Assembly (NCBI GenBank): GCA_011620845.1
Contig: WOYJ01000164.1
Span: 2,585 to 10,685 of the forward strand
DNA: 8,101 nucleotides
Direction: 5' to 3'
Source of the DNA: Methanobacteriaceae archaeon
Lineage (GTDB): Archaea > Methanobacteriota > Methanobacteria > Methanobacteriales > Methanobacteriaceae
A program made the translations under genes and the position numbers. Under the pieces are notes generated by a model. That model had not been told where the DNA came from. It saw only the letters and a program-made list of their open reading frames with translations, and made no database searches. Positions 1 through 5,223 of this stretch are shown here, piece after piece; position 1 is the first letter of the stretch, and each line of letters opens with the position of its first letter.

Positions 1-76
1 ATGAGAGGAAGGGTAATCTATGAGAGGAAGGGTAATCTATGAGAGGAAGGGTAATCTATGAGAGGAAGGGTAATTG
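1..76. repeat. 19-bp tandem repeat, four units, continuing to the window edge
   Basis: The unit atgagaggaagggtaatct occurs as three identical copies (1-19, 20-38, 39-57) and a fourth (58-76) that differs only in its last two bases. A decayed fifth copy may follow up to about position 90. The array starts at the first base of the window, so its true length is unknown. It lies just past the cca stop codon, in its 3' flank. All frames on both strands contain stops because 19 is not a multiple of 3, so it is not a protein repeat. It has no spacers, which excludes a CRISPR array. Confidence 0.95.
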
Positions 77-91
77 AGAGAAGACCAGTTT

Positions 92-1471
92 TCAACGCCA
101 TAGATTAAAATTAGGGTTTAGATATTTGTATAAAAATTCCAGAACTTCCCATTCAACCTGTTCATCCAAAAATTCATCCAGATCCTGTAACTCATATTTC
201 TCCAGGATCTTGCTTTTTATGTGCTTACCGAACCGTAGAATATTAATCTCTTCCTTTGATAATGCTGCATTTATAAGATCCTCCACTTCCCTGTATTTTC
301 TATCCACCCTGGCCACCCAGCGGTCTCCTTGAATCCAAGCATTTTCCTTATATTTTTCCTGGAACTTTTCTGCGTGGACCCCGGACCATACCGGCGGTCC
401 ATAATGCTTCTTTACCTGGGGGAGTTTCCAGGTTTCAAACTCCAATAAAATGATTATCTTCTCCTCTTCATCGGTCCAGTAGCCGCTGCCAAAGGTTTTA
501 AATCCATTCCTCTCCACCACGCGGACTATAGAGTTCAGTGTTTTCTTTATCTGGGGGTAGAGTGCATCGGCAGGTATATCAGGTGCTTTAAAGAGTAAGA
601 TAAGGGATTTCGTTCCTCTTTTTTTAAATTCATCTTTAATATCATCCAAATTAGCTGGAATTTCTTTTTTCTGGAAGTACAGTGGGGTTGGGTTTTCCAG
701 GAAGTTCCGGGAGGCAACCACAAACTCAGATAACTTCTGCAGACTTAAAGCCGCACCCACATTCCGGTTTGGATCCACGGGATCAACCACCACCAGGGGT
801 TCGGTGAAGAGATTTGCGGTACCATGCTCCTCCAGATCTATCTGGTAACCAGGTTTCCATTCTTCCGCGGCACTCCCCAGTACATTCAGGAAAGTTCCAT
901 AGTGTAAGATCAGCAGTTCGCACAGGTACCCGGCAAAACCACCCACTTTGAATTCTGATCCATAGGTACCGATGGTACCCATGAAACACTTCAAAAGAAG
1001 TACTTCATCAGCTTCCTCGGGGGTTAAATGTTTTTTTACGTACTCGGTGTGGGGTATGGTCCTATCTACGGCGGATTTGATCTTCTTGGTGTCTTTGATA
1101 TCGTAGCAGGGGACGAAATCTATCTCCAGTTCAGCGATTAATCCGGTGACGTAGGGATGGGATGCGTAACGGTATTCAGCTGTACCCCCCATATTTTTTA
1201 TACATTCACTTCCCAGGTAGAGGCCTTTTTCTTTCAGGTAATCTTCACTGGTCTCCAGGGGGAATTTTATGAATATATCCACATCGGCCTTACCAGAAAG
1301 CCAGGTGTACTTGGCCACAGAACCCACCAGGACAGCCTCGGCATCGATACATTCTCTAATGGCAACAGCGTTAATGATACCAATTAAATGGTCTGAAAGC
1401 TCTTCGATTGCCTTTTTTTCCCATTTCCCGGGTTTGATTCTGTTTATGATGTCCTGATAGTTGATGTTCAA
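92..1471 (-). CDS. cca: CCA-adding enzyme (archaeal class I tRNA nucleotidyltransferase)
   Basis: The enzyme adds or repairs the 3'-terminal CCA of tRNAs in the cytoplasm, using CTP and ATP without a nucleic acid template. The 459-residue product is close to the usual archaeal length (about 440-460). The N-terminal nucleotidyltransferase domain shows GSVAKYTWLSGKADVDIF at residues 50-67. This holds the GS motif and the paired acidic residues D63 and D65. The third catalytic acid is D118 in ELEIDFVP. The conserved stretch around H141-T142 (DRTIPHTEYV) follows, then the central and C-terminal tRNA-binding domains. I chose the TTG start at 1471-1469 because GGTGA (minus strand, 1483-1479) lies 7 nt upstream and because the N-terminus matches the family. 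It is the last gene of the aroA'-aroB'-thpR-cca run, 103 bp after thpR. That gap is filled with repeats, one of which offers a TATA-like sequence, so cca may also have its own promoter. Confidence 0.95.
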   Translation of the reverse strand: MNINYQDIINRIKPGKWEKKAIEELSDHLIGIINAVAIRECIDAEAVLVGSVAKYTWLSGKADVDIFIKFPLETSEDYLKEKGLYLGSECIKNMGGTAEYRYASHPYVTGLIAELEIDFVPCYDIKDTKKIKSAVDRTIPHTEYVKKHLTPEEADEVLLLKCFMGTIGTYGSEFKVGGFAGYLCELLILHYGTFLNVLGSAAEEWKPGYQIDLEEHGTANLFTEPLVVVDPVDPNRNVGAALSLQKLSEFVVASRNFLENPTPLYFQKKEIPANLDDIKDEFKKRGTKSLILLFKAPDIPADALYPQIKKTLNSIVRVVERNGFKTFGSGYWTDEEEKIIILLEFETWKLPQVKKHYGPPVWSGVHAEKFQEKYKENAWIQGDRWVARVDRKYREVEDLINAALSKEEINILRFGKHIKSKILEKYELQDLDEFLDEQVEWEVLEFLYKYLNPNFNLWR

Positions 1472-1478
1472 GTTTGAT

Positions 1479-1483
1479 TCACC
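1479..1483 (-). promoter_or_regulatory. Ribosome binding site for cca (supports TTG start)
   Basis: On the minus strand GGTGA, complementary to the archaeal 16S rRNA 3' end, lies 7 nt before the TTG at 1471-1469. No ATG lies nearby in this frame with comparable spacing, so this site decides the start. Confidence 0.7.
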
Positions 1484-1492
1484 GTCAAAAAG

Positions 1493-1503
1493 TATATTTA
1501 TAG
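1493..1503 (-). promoter_or_regulatory. Possible TATA box for cca
   Basis: The minus strand reads CTATAAATATAC around 1504-1493, centred about 27 nt before the cca TTG. A transcript from it would begin at or very near the start codon and leave out the GGTGA ribosome binding site. So it may be an accidental product of the repeat it overlaps (last unit 1497-1518), and cca may be read through from thpR. Confidence 0.3.
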
Positions 1504-1597
1504 TTCAAATTCTTCAAGATTAATTCTTTAACTTTATAGTTCAATTCTTCAAGATTAGTTCAATTTCCTCAACTTTATAGTTTAAATTCCTCAGCAG
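1497..1597 (-). repeat. Degenerate tandem copies of the thpR 3' end
   Basis: Reading the minus strand from 1597 to 1497 there are five tandem units. Unit 1 (1597-1574) is the thpR tail, containing gaggaatttaaactataaa. Unit 2 is gttgaggaaattgaactaat (1573-1554). Unit 3 (1553-1533) starts cttgaagaattgaactataa. Unit 4 is the short gttaaagaattaat (1532-1519). Unit 5 (1518-1497) starts cttgaagaatttgaactata. Units 3 and 5 differ by one T only. Unit 1 encodes A-E-E-F-K-L-stop and unit 5 would encode L-E-E-F-E-L-stop. Full units, which end in CTATAAA, alternate with short ones. This suggests a duplicated doublet that has since decayed. Confidence 0.85.
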
Positions 1598-2123
1598 TGG
1601 TATAGATCGGTCCTTCCGATGTTAGCTCGCTCTTTTTAAGGACTAACTTATCCACTTTCATGGAGCCGATTTTAATATCTTCCAGTTCCTTAATTTTAGC
1701 GACAAGGGCTTCCTTGTTCTTCTTACCCTTCACCCGTCCTATAGTTAAATGGGGGATGTAACTTCTCTCTTTTTTATAGCCCAGTTTGGCGAATTCTTCA
1801 TCGAAATCCATGAGTATCCTGGAGAAATTCCCGGAGTCTTCTAAGCCTAACCAGACTACCCGGATATAACCCAGATGTGGGAAAACCCCTAACTTTTTGA
1901 TATTGATGGGGAAGCTGTCATACTTGGTTATCTTCTCTTTGATTATCTCAATTATTTTATCCCTTTTATCCTGGGAGATTTCACCAAAGAATTTGCAGGT
2001 AAAATGCAGGTTTTCCTTTTCAACAAATTTAACAGCAGCGTTTGCCTCGTTAAGTTTGTCTTGTACTTCTAACACTTTATCCTGTAGGGATTCGTCCAAA
2101 TCTACTGCCAGAAACGCCCTCAT
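1575..2123 (-). CDS. thpR: RNA 2',3'-cyclic phosphodiesterase (ThpR/LigT, 2H phosphoesterase family)
   Basis: Members of this family hydrolyse 2',3'-cyclic phosphates on RNA ends to 2'-phosphates and can join tRNA halves through 2'-5' bonds in vitro, hence the older name 2'-5' RNA ligase. The 182-residue product has the typical length and the typical opening MRAFLAVDL. Both catalytic HxTx motifs are intact: H40-F-T42-C in LHFTCKFFGE and H125-L-T127-I in PHLTIGRVK. The ATG at 2123-2121 is preceded by only a weak GGGGT ribosome binding site about 9-10 nt upstream, but the conserved N-terminus leaves little doubt about the start. It lies between aroB' (99 bp upstream) and cca (103 bp downstream) on the same strand. 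A neighbour that also acts on RNA 3' ends suggests a role in tRNA end processing, which is inference. Its 3' end is echoed several times in the following gap. Confidence 0.92.
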   Translation of the reverse strand: MRAFLAVDLDESLQDKVLEVQDKLNEANAAVKFVEKENLHFTCKFFGEISQDKRDKIIEIIKEKITKYDSFPINIKKLGVFPHLGYIRVVWLGLEDSGNFSRILMDFDEEFAKLGYKKERSYIPHLTIGRVKGKKNKEALVAKIKELEDIKIGSMKVDKLVLKKSELTSEGPIYTTAEEFKL

Positions 2124-2186
2124 TTTATAATACCCCTTATATAAGATATTCTATCCTGATTAATCCTCAATCACTGGTAAATGAGT

Positions 2187-2195
2187 AAAAAAAAA
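2187..2195 (-). terminator. Oligo-T tract after aroB', possible archaeal terminator
   Basis: The minus strand carries nine consecutive T (A9 on the plus strand) about 28 nt past the aroB' stop. Archaeal RNA polymerase releases at such tracts without a hairpin. It could end or weaken transcription between the shikimate genes and thpR-cca. The same AT-rich stretch might instead serve as an upstream promoter element for thpR, and sequence alone does not decide. Confidence 0.4.
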
Positions 2196-2222
2196 TTTTT
2201 AGGGTAAGAGAAACCTGATTAA

Positions 2223-3347
2223 TTATTTTTCAATTATGGTTTCTTCGATGGCCATTCCAAAGTGTCTGGCATCGGGGTCTAGGTATACCATGATCTTATC
2301 GCCAACTTTGAGCTCGGCCACAGAGACTGGTTTGCCCTCTTCGGTGACCAGCCGGATGGTCTCCGCATTTTGAAGCAGAGTCCTCAAGGTTACATCGTCA
2401 TATTCAGCTTCCACCAGCATGAGCGGCCGTTTTTCGATCTTAACTCGTCCAACGATAACGTTCTTGGTGTTACCCCCCTTATCTACGGCCAGGACTTCAT
2501 CTCCAGTTTCGATCTCTGAGAGGTACTTGGTTTTGTTTCCAGGGGTCATGATGTAGGCGTGTACTGGGCCGGCGTTTACCCGGAAGGGTCTTGAGGCCAC
2601 GTATTCGCTTTCCATTGATTCACTGTGGACCAGGAACAACCCTTTGGAATAGGATCCTATGAGCATCCCCTCTCCTATGCCCATCATGGAGCAGGTGTCC
2701 ACGCACACCCTGTCTCCAGAACCTACTGGTTCTACACGGGTGACGGTGGCTGGTTTGAGTTTGTAGCTTTCTGTGTCTAATTCATCCACCAGTTCAGCCA
2801 CCTTCTTTATCTGGCTTATTTCACCGGGACACAATAGAACCCCGTCAGTACCGTATTCCAGGGTTTCCAGGGCCAGTTTAGCCTCTTCGTAGTTAGATAC
2901 TGCCGCGATAAGTTCAACGTCTTCTTTCTGTAATTCGGCGATGATATTTTCCAGGGGGATTACCTTCCAATCCTTCCCTAGGAGAATCAGGTAGTCGACA
3001 TATTTACCCAGCAAAGCTGCCAGCTGTTCATGCTCCTTACTCGTGATCTCCACATAGGCAGCTACCGGTTCTTCTTTACTTTTAATTCTTCTAACCGTAG
3101 ATAAATCCTCGGACTCAGATAAAACTTTTGGTAAAGGTATTGTTCCATCTCCTTCACCATTTCTACCCACTAGGAAGATGTCTGAACCTTTCACATCCGA
3201 GATTATCTTTACGTTGCCCAGTTTCTGGATGTTTTCTGTGTCGGTGAAGTCCACGATATGGTCTATTCCTGATTCCAGGGCGGTGGTAATGAATCCCTTT
3301 TTCTTATTCCATGGCATTCCCTCGGCCATGACCCATGCGAATTTCAT
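2223..3347 (-). CDS. aroB': 3-dehydroquinate synthase II (archaeal AroB')
   Basis: The enzyme catalyses NAD-dependent oxidative deamination and cyclisation of 2-amino-3,7-dideoxy-D-threo-hept-6-ulosonate to 3-dehydroquinate. This is the second step of the archaeal route into aromatic amino acid synthesis, and the protein is unrelated to bacterial AroB. The product has 374 residues, close to the Methanocaldococcus homologue. It opens MKFAWVMAEGMPW, and residues 204-243 carry the strongly conserved stretch with RVCVDTCSMMGIGEGM at 213-228 and GSYSKGLFLVHSE at 231-243, followed by RPFRVNAGPVHAY. The ATG at 3347-3345 follows a perfect AGGAGG (minus strand, 3362-3357) with a 9-nt spacer. It lies 62 bp after aroA' on the same strand, and no convincing TATA box lies in that gap, so the two are probably co-transcribed. 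Confidence 0.95.
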   Translation of the reverse strand: MKFAWVMAEGMPWNKKKGFITTALESGIDHIVDFTDTENIQKLGNVKIISDVKGSDIFLVGRNGEGDGTIPLPKVLSESEDLSTVRRIKSKEEPVAAYVEITSKEHEQLAALLGKYVDYLILLGKDWKVIPLENIIAELQKEDVELIAAVSNYEEAKLALETLEYGTDGVLLCPGEISQIKKVAELVDELDTESYKLKPATVTRVEPVGSGDRVCVDTCSMMGIGEGMLIGSYSKGLFLVHSESMESEYVASRPFRVNAGPVHAYIMTPGNKTKYLSEIETGDEVLAVDKGGNTKNVIVGRVKIEKRPLMLVEAEYDDVTLRTLLQNAETIRLVTEEGKPVSVAELKVGDKIMVYLDPDARHFGMAIEETIIEK

Positions 3348-3356
3348 CTTACTATG

Positions 3357-3362
3357 CCTCCT
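3357..3362 (-). promoter_or_regulatory. Ribosome binding site for aroB'
   Basis: Minus-strand AGGAGG lies 9 nt before the ATG at 3347-3345. It is the full consensus and fixes the start. Confidence 0.85.
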
Positions 3363-3370
3363 AGTGTTTA

Positions 3371-3409
3371 TTCATTGTGTAAGCTCTAAATTCATTCGGT
3401 AAGCTTTAA
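3371..3409. repeat. Imperfect 20-bp-period direct repeat after aroA'
   Basis: ttcattgtgtaagctctaa (3371-3389) and ttcattcggtaagctttaa (3391-3409) agree at 16 of 19 positions and sit at a 20-bp period. The second copy abuts the aroA' stop codon (3410-3412). Together they fill most of the 62-bp gap to aroB'. Each contains an AAGCTT-like core and neither contains a TATA box. Confidence 0.7.
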
Positions 3410-4204
3410 TTAACCGTTGAGTATATTCAGGGCGTCATCTACTTCCATGTCGTTGTGCACGATTTCAGCGATGGCTCTGGTTGTTTTTCGGGGTGATTTG
3501 GCCTGGAAAATATTCCGGCCAATGGCCACACCTGCACCGCCCACATCTACCGAGTTTTTAACCATTTCCAGTAGTTCACGGTCGGTTTCAACCCGGGGGC
3601 CGCCGGCTATTACCAGTGGGACTGGACATCCGTCTATAACTTCCCGGAAGGTCTCAGGGTCTCCGGTGTAGTTGGTTTTTATGATGTCTGCCCCTAACTC
3701 TGCCCCGGCCCGGGAGGCCAGTTTAACCACGTCGGCGTGGTGTTCGTCCTTGATTTTCTCTCCCCGGGGGTACATCATGGCAATTAGTGGCATTCCCCAG
3801 TCGTCACATATCTCGGCTGTAGTACCCAGTATATTGAGCATCTCTGGTTCCTTCTTCGATCCCACGTTCACGTGGACGGAAACTGCATCGGCACCCATTT
3901 GTAATGCCTTCTCCACGGATGTTACAAGTACTTTGTTGTCCGGGTCTGGTCCTAGTGCTGTGCTGGCTGATAAGTGTATTATCAGTCCGATGTCTCTTCC
4001 GTATCCTCTGTGTCCGCTTCCAACTATTCCTTTATGCACTATTACGGCGTTTGCTCCTCCGCTGGCCACTTCGTCGATGGTCTCTGCCATGTCGATGATC
4101 CCATCTATGGGGCCCACGGAGACACCGTGATCCATGGGTACAATTACGCATCGACCTGTTTTTCGGTCGAGTATCCTTTCTATTCTAATTTTTTTACCTA
4201 TCAT
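3410..4204 (-). CDS. aroA': 2-amino-3,7-dideoxy-D-threo-hept-6-ulosonate synthase (archaeal AroA')
   Basis: This class I, Schiff-base aldolase of the DhnA/FbaB type transfers a unit from 6-deoxy-5-ketofructose-1-phosphate to L-aspartate semialdehyde. The product, ADH, is the precursor of 3-dehydroquinate in methanogens. The 264 residues form a (beta/alpha)8 barrel. Visible landmarks are PMDHGVSVGP (23-32; D25, H26), HVNVGS (111-116), MMYPRGEKI (143-151; Y145), the Schiff-base lysine K176 in DIIKTNYTGDP, IAGGPR (199-204), and the phosphate-binding GGAGVAIGRNIFQ (222-234). A plain fructose-1,6-bisphosphate aldolase is the main alternative, but direct adjacency to aroB' argues strongly for the ADH synthase. 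The ATG at 4204-4202 follows GGAGG (minus strand, 4217-4213) with an 8-nt spacer. It is the first gene of the leftward cluster. Confidence 0.95.
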   Translation of the reverse strand: MIGKKIRIERILDRKTGRCVIVPMDHGVSVGPIDGIIDMAETIDEVASGGANAVIVHKGIVGSGHRGYGRDIGLIIHLSASTALGPDPDNKVLVTSVEKALQMGADAVSVHVNVGSKKEPEMLNILGTTAEICDDWGMPLIAMMYPRGEKIKDEHHADVVKLASRAGAELGADIIKTNYTGDPETFREVIDGCPVPLVIAGGPRVETDRELLEMVKNSVDVGGAGVAIGRNIFQAKSPRKTTRAIAEIVHNDMEVDDALNILNG

Positions 4205-4212
4205 AAGACCCT

Positions 4213-4217
4213 CCTCC
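4213..4217 (-). promoter_or_regulatory. Ribosome binding site for aroA'
   Basis: The minus strand reads GGGAGGAGGG over 4218-4209. Taking GGAGG at 4217-4213 leaves 8 nt to the ATG at 4204-4202. An ATG overlapping this purine tract (4220-4218) is out of frame. Confidence 0.8.
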
Positions 4218-4281
4218 CATGAGTATGAATTCGATTAACAGAAAATGTTACAATTGATACTGTATGAGGGTTTACATTAGC

Positions 4282-4294
4282 TGATATAAAAAAC
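4282..4294 (-). promoter_or_regulatory. Promoter (TATA box) of the aroA'-aroB' cluster
   Basis: The minus strand reads GTTTTTTATATCA over 4294-4282, with the TATA core at about 4291-4284. At the usual distance of about 26 nt from the TATA centre, transcription would start near 4261. That gives a leader of roughly 57 nt that includes the GGAGG site. A small hairpin (TAACA/TGTTA around a 5-base loop, 4236-4250) lies in the leader but is too weak to call a riboswitch. Confidence 0.6.
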
Positions 4295-4357
4295 TAATCC
4301 CTATTTTTATGGGTACTCTTTCATTTCCCTGATTTCCATTATGGACTTTGCTTTTAA

Positions 4358-4385
4358 TTTTCAAATGGGTTCAGAGATTTGAAAA
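4358..4385. promoter_or_regulatory. 9-bp inverted repeat beside the promoter of the 4466 gene, candidate operator
   Basis: ttttcaaat (4358-4366) and atttgaaaa (4377-4385) are perfect reverse complements around the 10-base spacer gggttcagag. The right arm ends 1 bp before a TATA-like tttaatatg (4387-4395) and covers the place where TFB would contact the BRE. This geometry suits a dimeric regulator of the plus-strand gene at 4466. A transcribed hairpin role is unlikely, because the site lies upstream of the expected start. Confidence 0.5.
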
Positions 4386-4386
4386 C

Positions 4387-4416
4387 TTTAATATGTATGT
4401 AAATTCAATTATACTA
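4387..4416 (+). promoter_or_regulatory. Promoter region of the coiled-coil membrane protein gene
   Basis: Two TATA-like elements precede the gene: tttaatatg at 4387-4395 and ttatacta at 4409-4416. Their expected transcription starts are near 4417 and 4438, giving leaders of about 28-50 nt that keep the ribosome binding site. Which one is used cannot be told from sequence. The upstream one sits next to the 9-bp inverted repeat. Confidence 0.5.
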
Positions 4417-4451
4417 TGGAATTTCATATTCAAAATTATCTCGTAAGTCAT

Positions 4452-4457
4452 AGGAGG
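4452..4457 (+). promoter_or_regulatory. Ribosome binding site for the gene at 4466
   Basis: AGGAGG lies 8 nt before the ATG at 4466-4468. It is full consensus and supports this being a translated gene with this start. Confidence 0.85.
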
Positions 4458-4465
4458 GGACTAAC

Positions 4466-5083
4466 ATGCCAGAAGAGGGAAAATTCGATTTAAATAAGGA
4501 TATTGGACATCTTTATCAGGAAAAGGACACCTTGGGCGAAGAGATCAGAAGGCTTGATAGGGAGAAAATTGAAAGACTGGAGAAGTCCAATGAAGAACTG
4601 GAAAAGAAGGTTGAATGGCTGGATAAAGAGAGGATAAAGGCTATTAAAGAGAGGGATAATTTTCGCAAGCAGGTGAAAAATTTCCGGGGGAAAAAATGGT
4701 CCAGCGCCCTCAGGATGGTCCTGGCACTGGTTGTAATTGACTTAATCATATTACCCCTCCTGGTCTGGGCGTTGAAAATCCCCACACCGTGGATATTCAT
4801 AGGTCTTGGAATAATCACCTTCTTCGGATTACTCCTGATTACAAGCTACATGTCCGGTACATCTCCACTGAACACTGGTGAGGTAAGAAAAGCAGTTACC
4901 GGTTCCTTTGTAATAATATACTTTGCCTTCATACCCCTGGTAGCCTTTGGTAGTATAAACCTACCAGCTGATGAGCCGATAAAGACCATTGTAACCAACT
5001 TCACCTGGATAGTGGGTGCTGTAGTTATATTCTACTTCGGCTCCCGGGCTGTGGAGGAGTATGTGAAGGCCAAAAACAGCTGA
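4466..5083 (+). CDS. Uncharacterised protein with N-terminal coiled coil and four membrane segments
   Basis: I do not recognise a named family and assign no function. The 205-residue product has no signal peptide. Residues about 15-75 are highly charged and rich in E, K, R and L in heptad-like order, for example RLEKSNEELEKKVEWL (37-52), so a long coiled coil is likely. A basic stretch (FRGKKW, 73-78) leads into four predicted membrane helices at about 83-103, 107-128, 146-164 and 175-193. By the positive-inside rule the coiled coil, the 2-3 loop (GEVRKAVTG) and the C-terminus (SRAVEEYVKAKNS) face the cytoplasm. The 3-4 loop would face out and contains a possible N-glycosylation site, N178-F-T180. 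The second half (GSFVIIYF...NFTWIVGAVVIFYFGSRA) looks like a distinct two-helix module. The gene stands alone, divergent from aroA' and convergent with aspS, with its own promoter, a perfect AGGAGG and an oligo-T terminator. Base composition resembles its neighbours, so there is no sign of recent transfer. Confidence 0.88.
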   Translation: MPEEGKFDLNKDIGHLYQEKDTLGEEIRRLDREKIERLEKSNEELEKKVEWLDKERIKAIKERDNFRKQVKNFRGKKWSSALRMVLALVVIDLIILPLLVWALKIPTPWIFIGLGIITFFGLLLITSYMSGTSPLNTGEVRKAVTGSFVIIYFAFIPLVAFGSINLPADEPIKTIVTNFTWIVGAVVIFYFGSRAVEEYVKAKNS

Positions 5084-5136
5084 TGGATGAAATTAATAGA
5101 ATTAACGTTAAAAAGTGGGTGTTTCTAAAACTATAC

Positions 5137-5145
5137 TTTTTTTTT
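5137..5145 (+). terminator. Oligo-T terminator after the 4466 gene
   Basis: Nine consecutive T lie about 53 nt past the TGA at 5081-5083, followed by further T-rich tracts up to the T8 at 5218-5225. This pattern of repeated T runs without a hairpin is typical of archaeal intrinsic termination. Confidence 0.6.
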
Positions 5146-5223
5146 ATTTTATGATTTATTTTTATCTAATTTTAGGCTTAATTTTGCTTTTTTAGGTTTG
5201 TAACAGATATTTCAATCTTTTTT

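Noticed and set aside
1..76. CRISPR array
   Set aside because: The units are directly adjacent with no unique spacers and no cas genes lie nearby.
2136..2145. CTTATATAAG, a TATA-like palindrome before thpR
   Set aside because: Its centre is only about 17 nt before the ATG, so transcription would begin inside thpR and remove the conserved MRAFLAVDL start. It is more likely chance in AT-rich DNA.
2155..2223. Direct repeat cctgattaat at 2155-2164 and 2214-2223 in the aroB'-thpR gap
   Set aside because: Ten bases, AT-rich and 59 bp apart, with no target-site or mobile element structure between the copies. Chance is a sufficient explanation.
3672..4130. Long open frame of 152 codons on the plus strand inside aroA'
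   Set aside because: It is antisense to a clearly conserved enzyme, has no ribosome binding site and a composition typical of a shadow frame. The same applies to the antisense frames in aspS, hisD and cca.
4196..4220. Short upstream ORF overlapping the aroA' start (ATG at 4220-4218, eight codons)
   Set aside because: Its first codons are the ribosome binding site of aroA' itself and it has no such site of its own, so it is an accident of the purine tract.
4236..4250. TAACA-gaaaa-TGTTA hairpin in the aroA' leader as a riboswitch or attenuator
   Set aside because: A five-pair AU-rich stem is too weak, and no leader peptide or known aptamer features are present.
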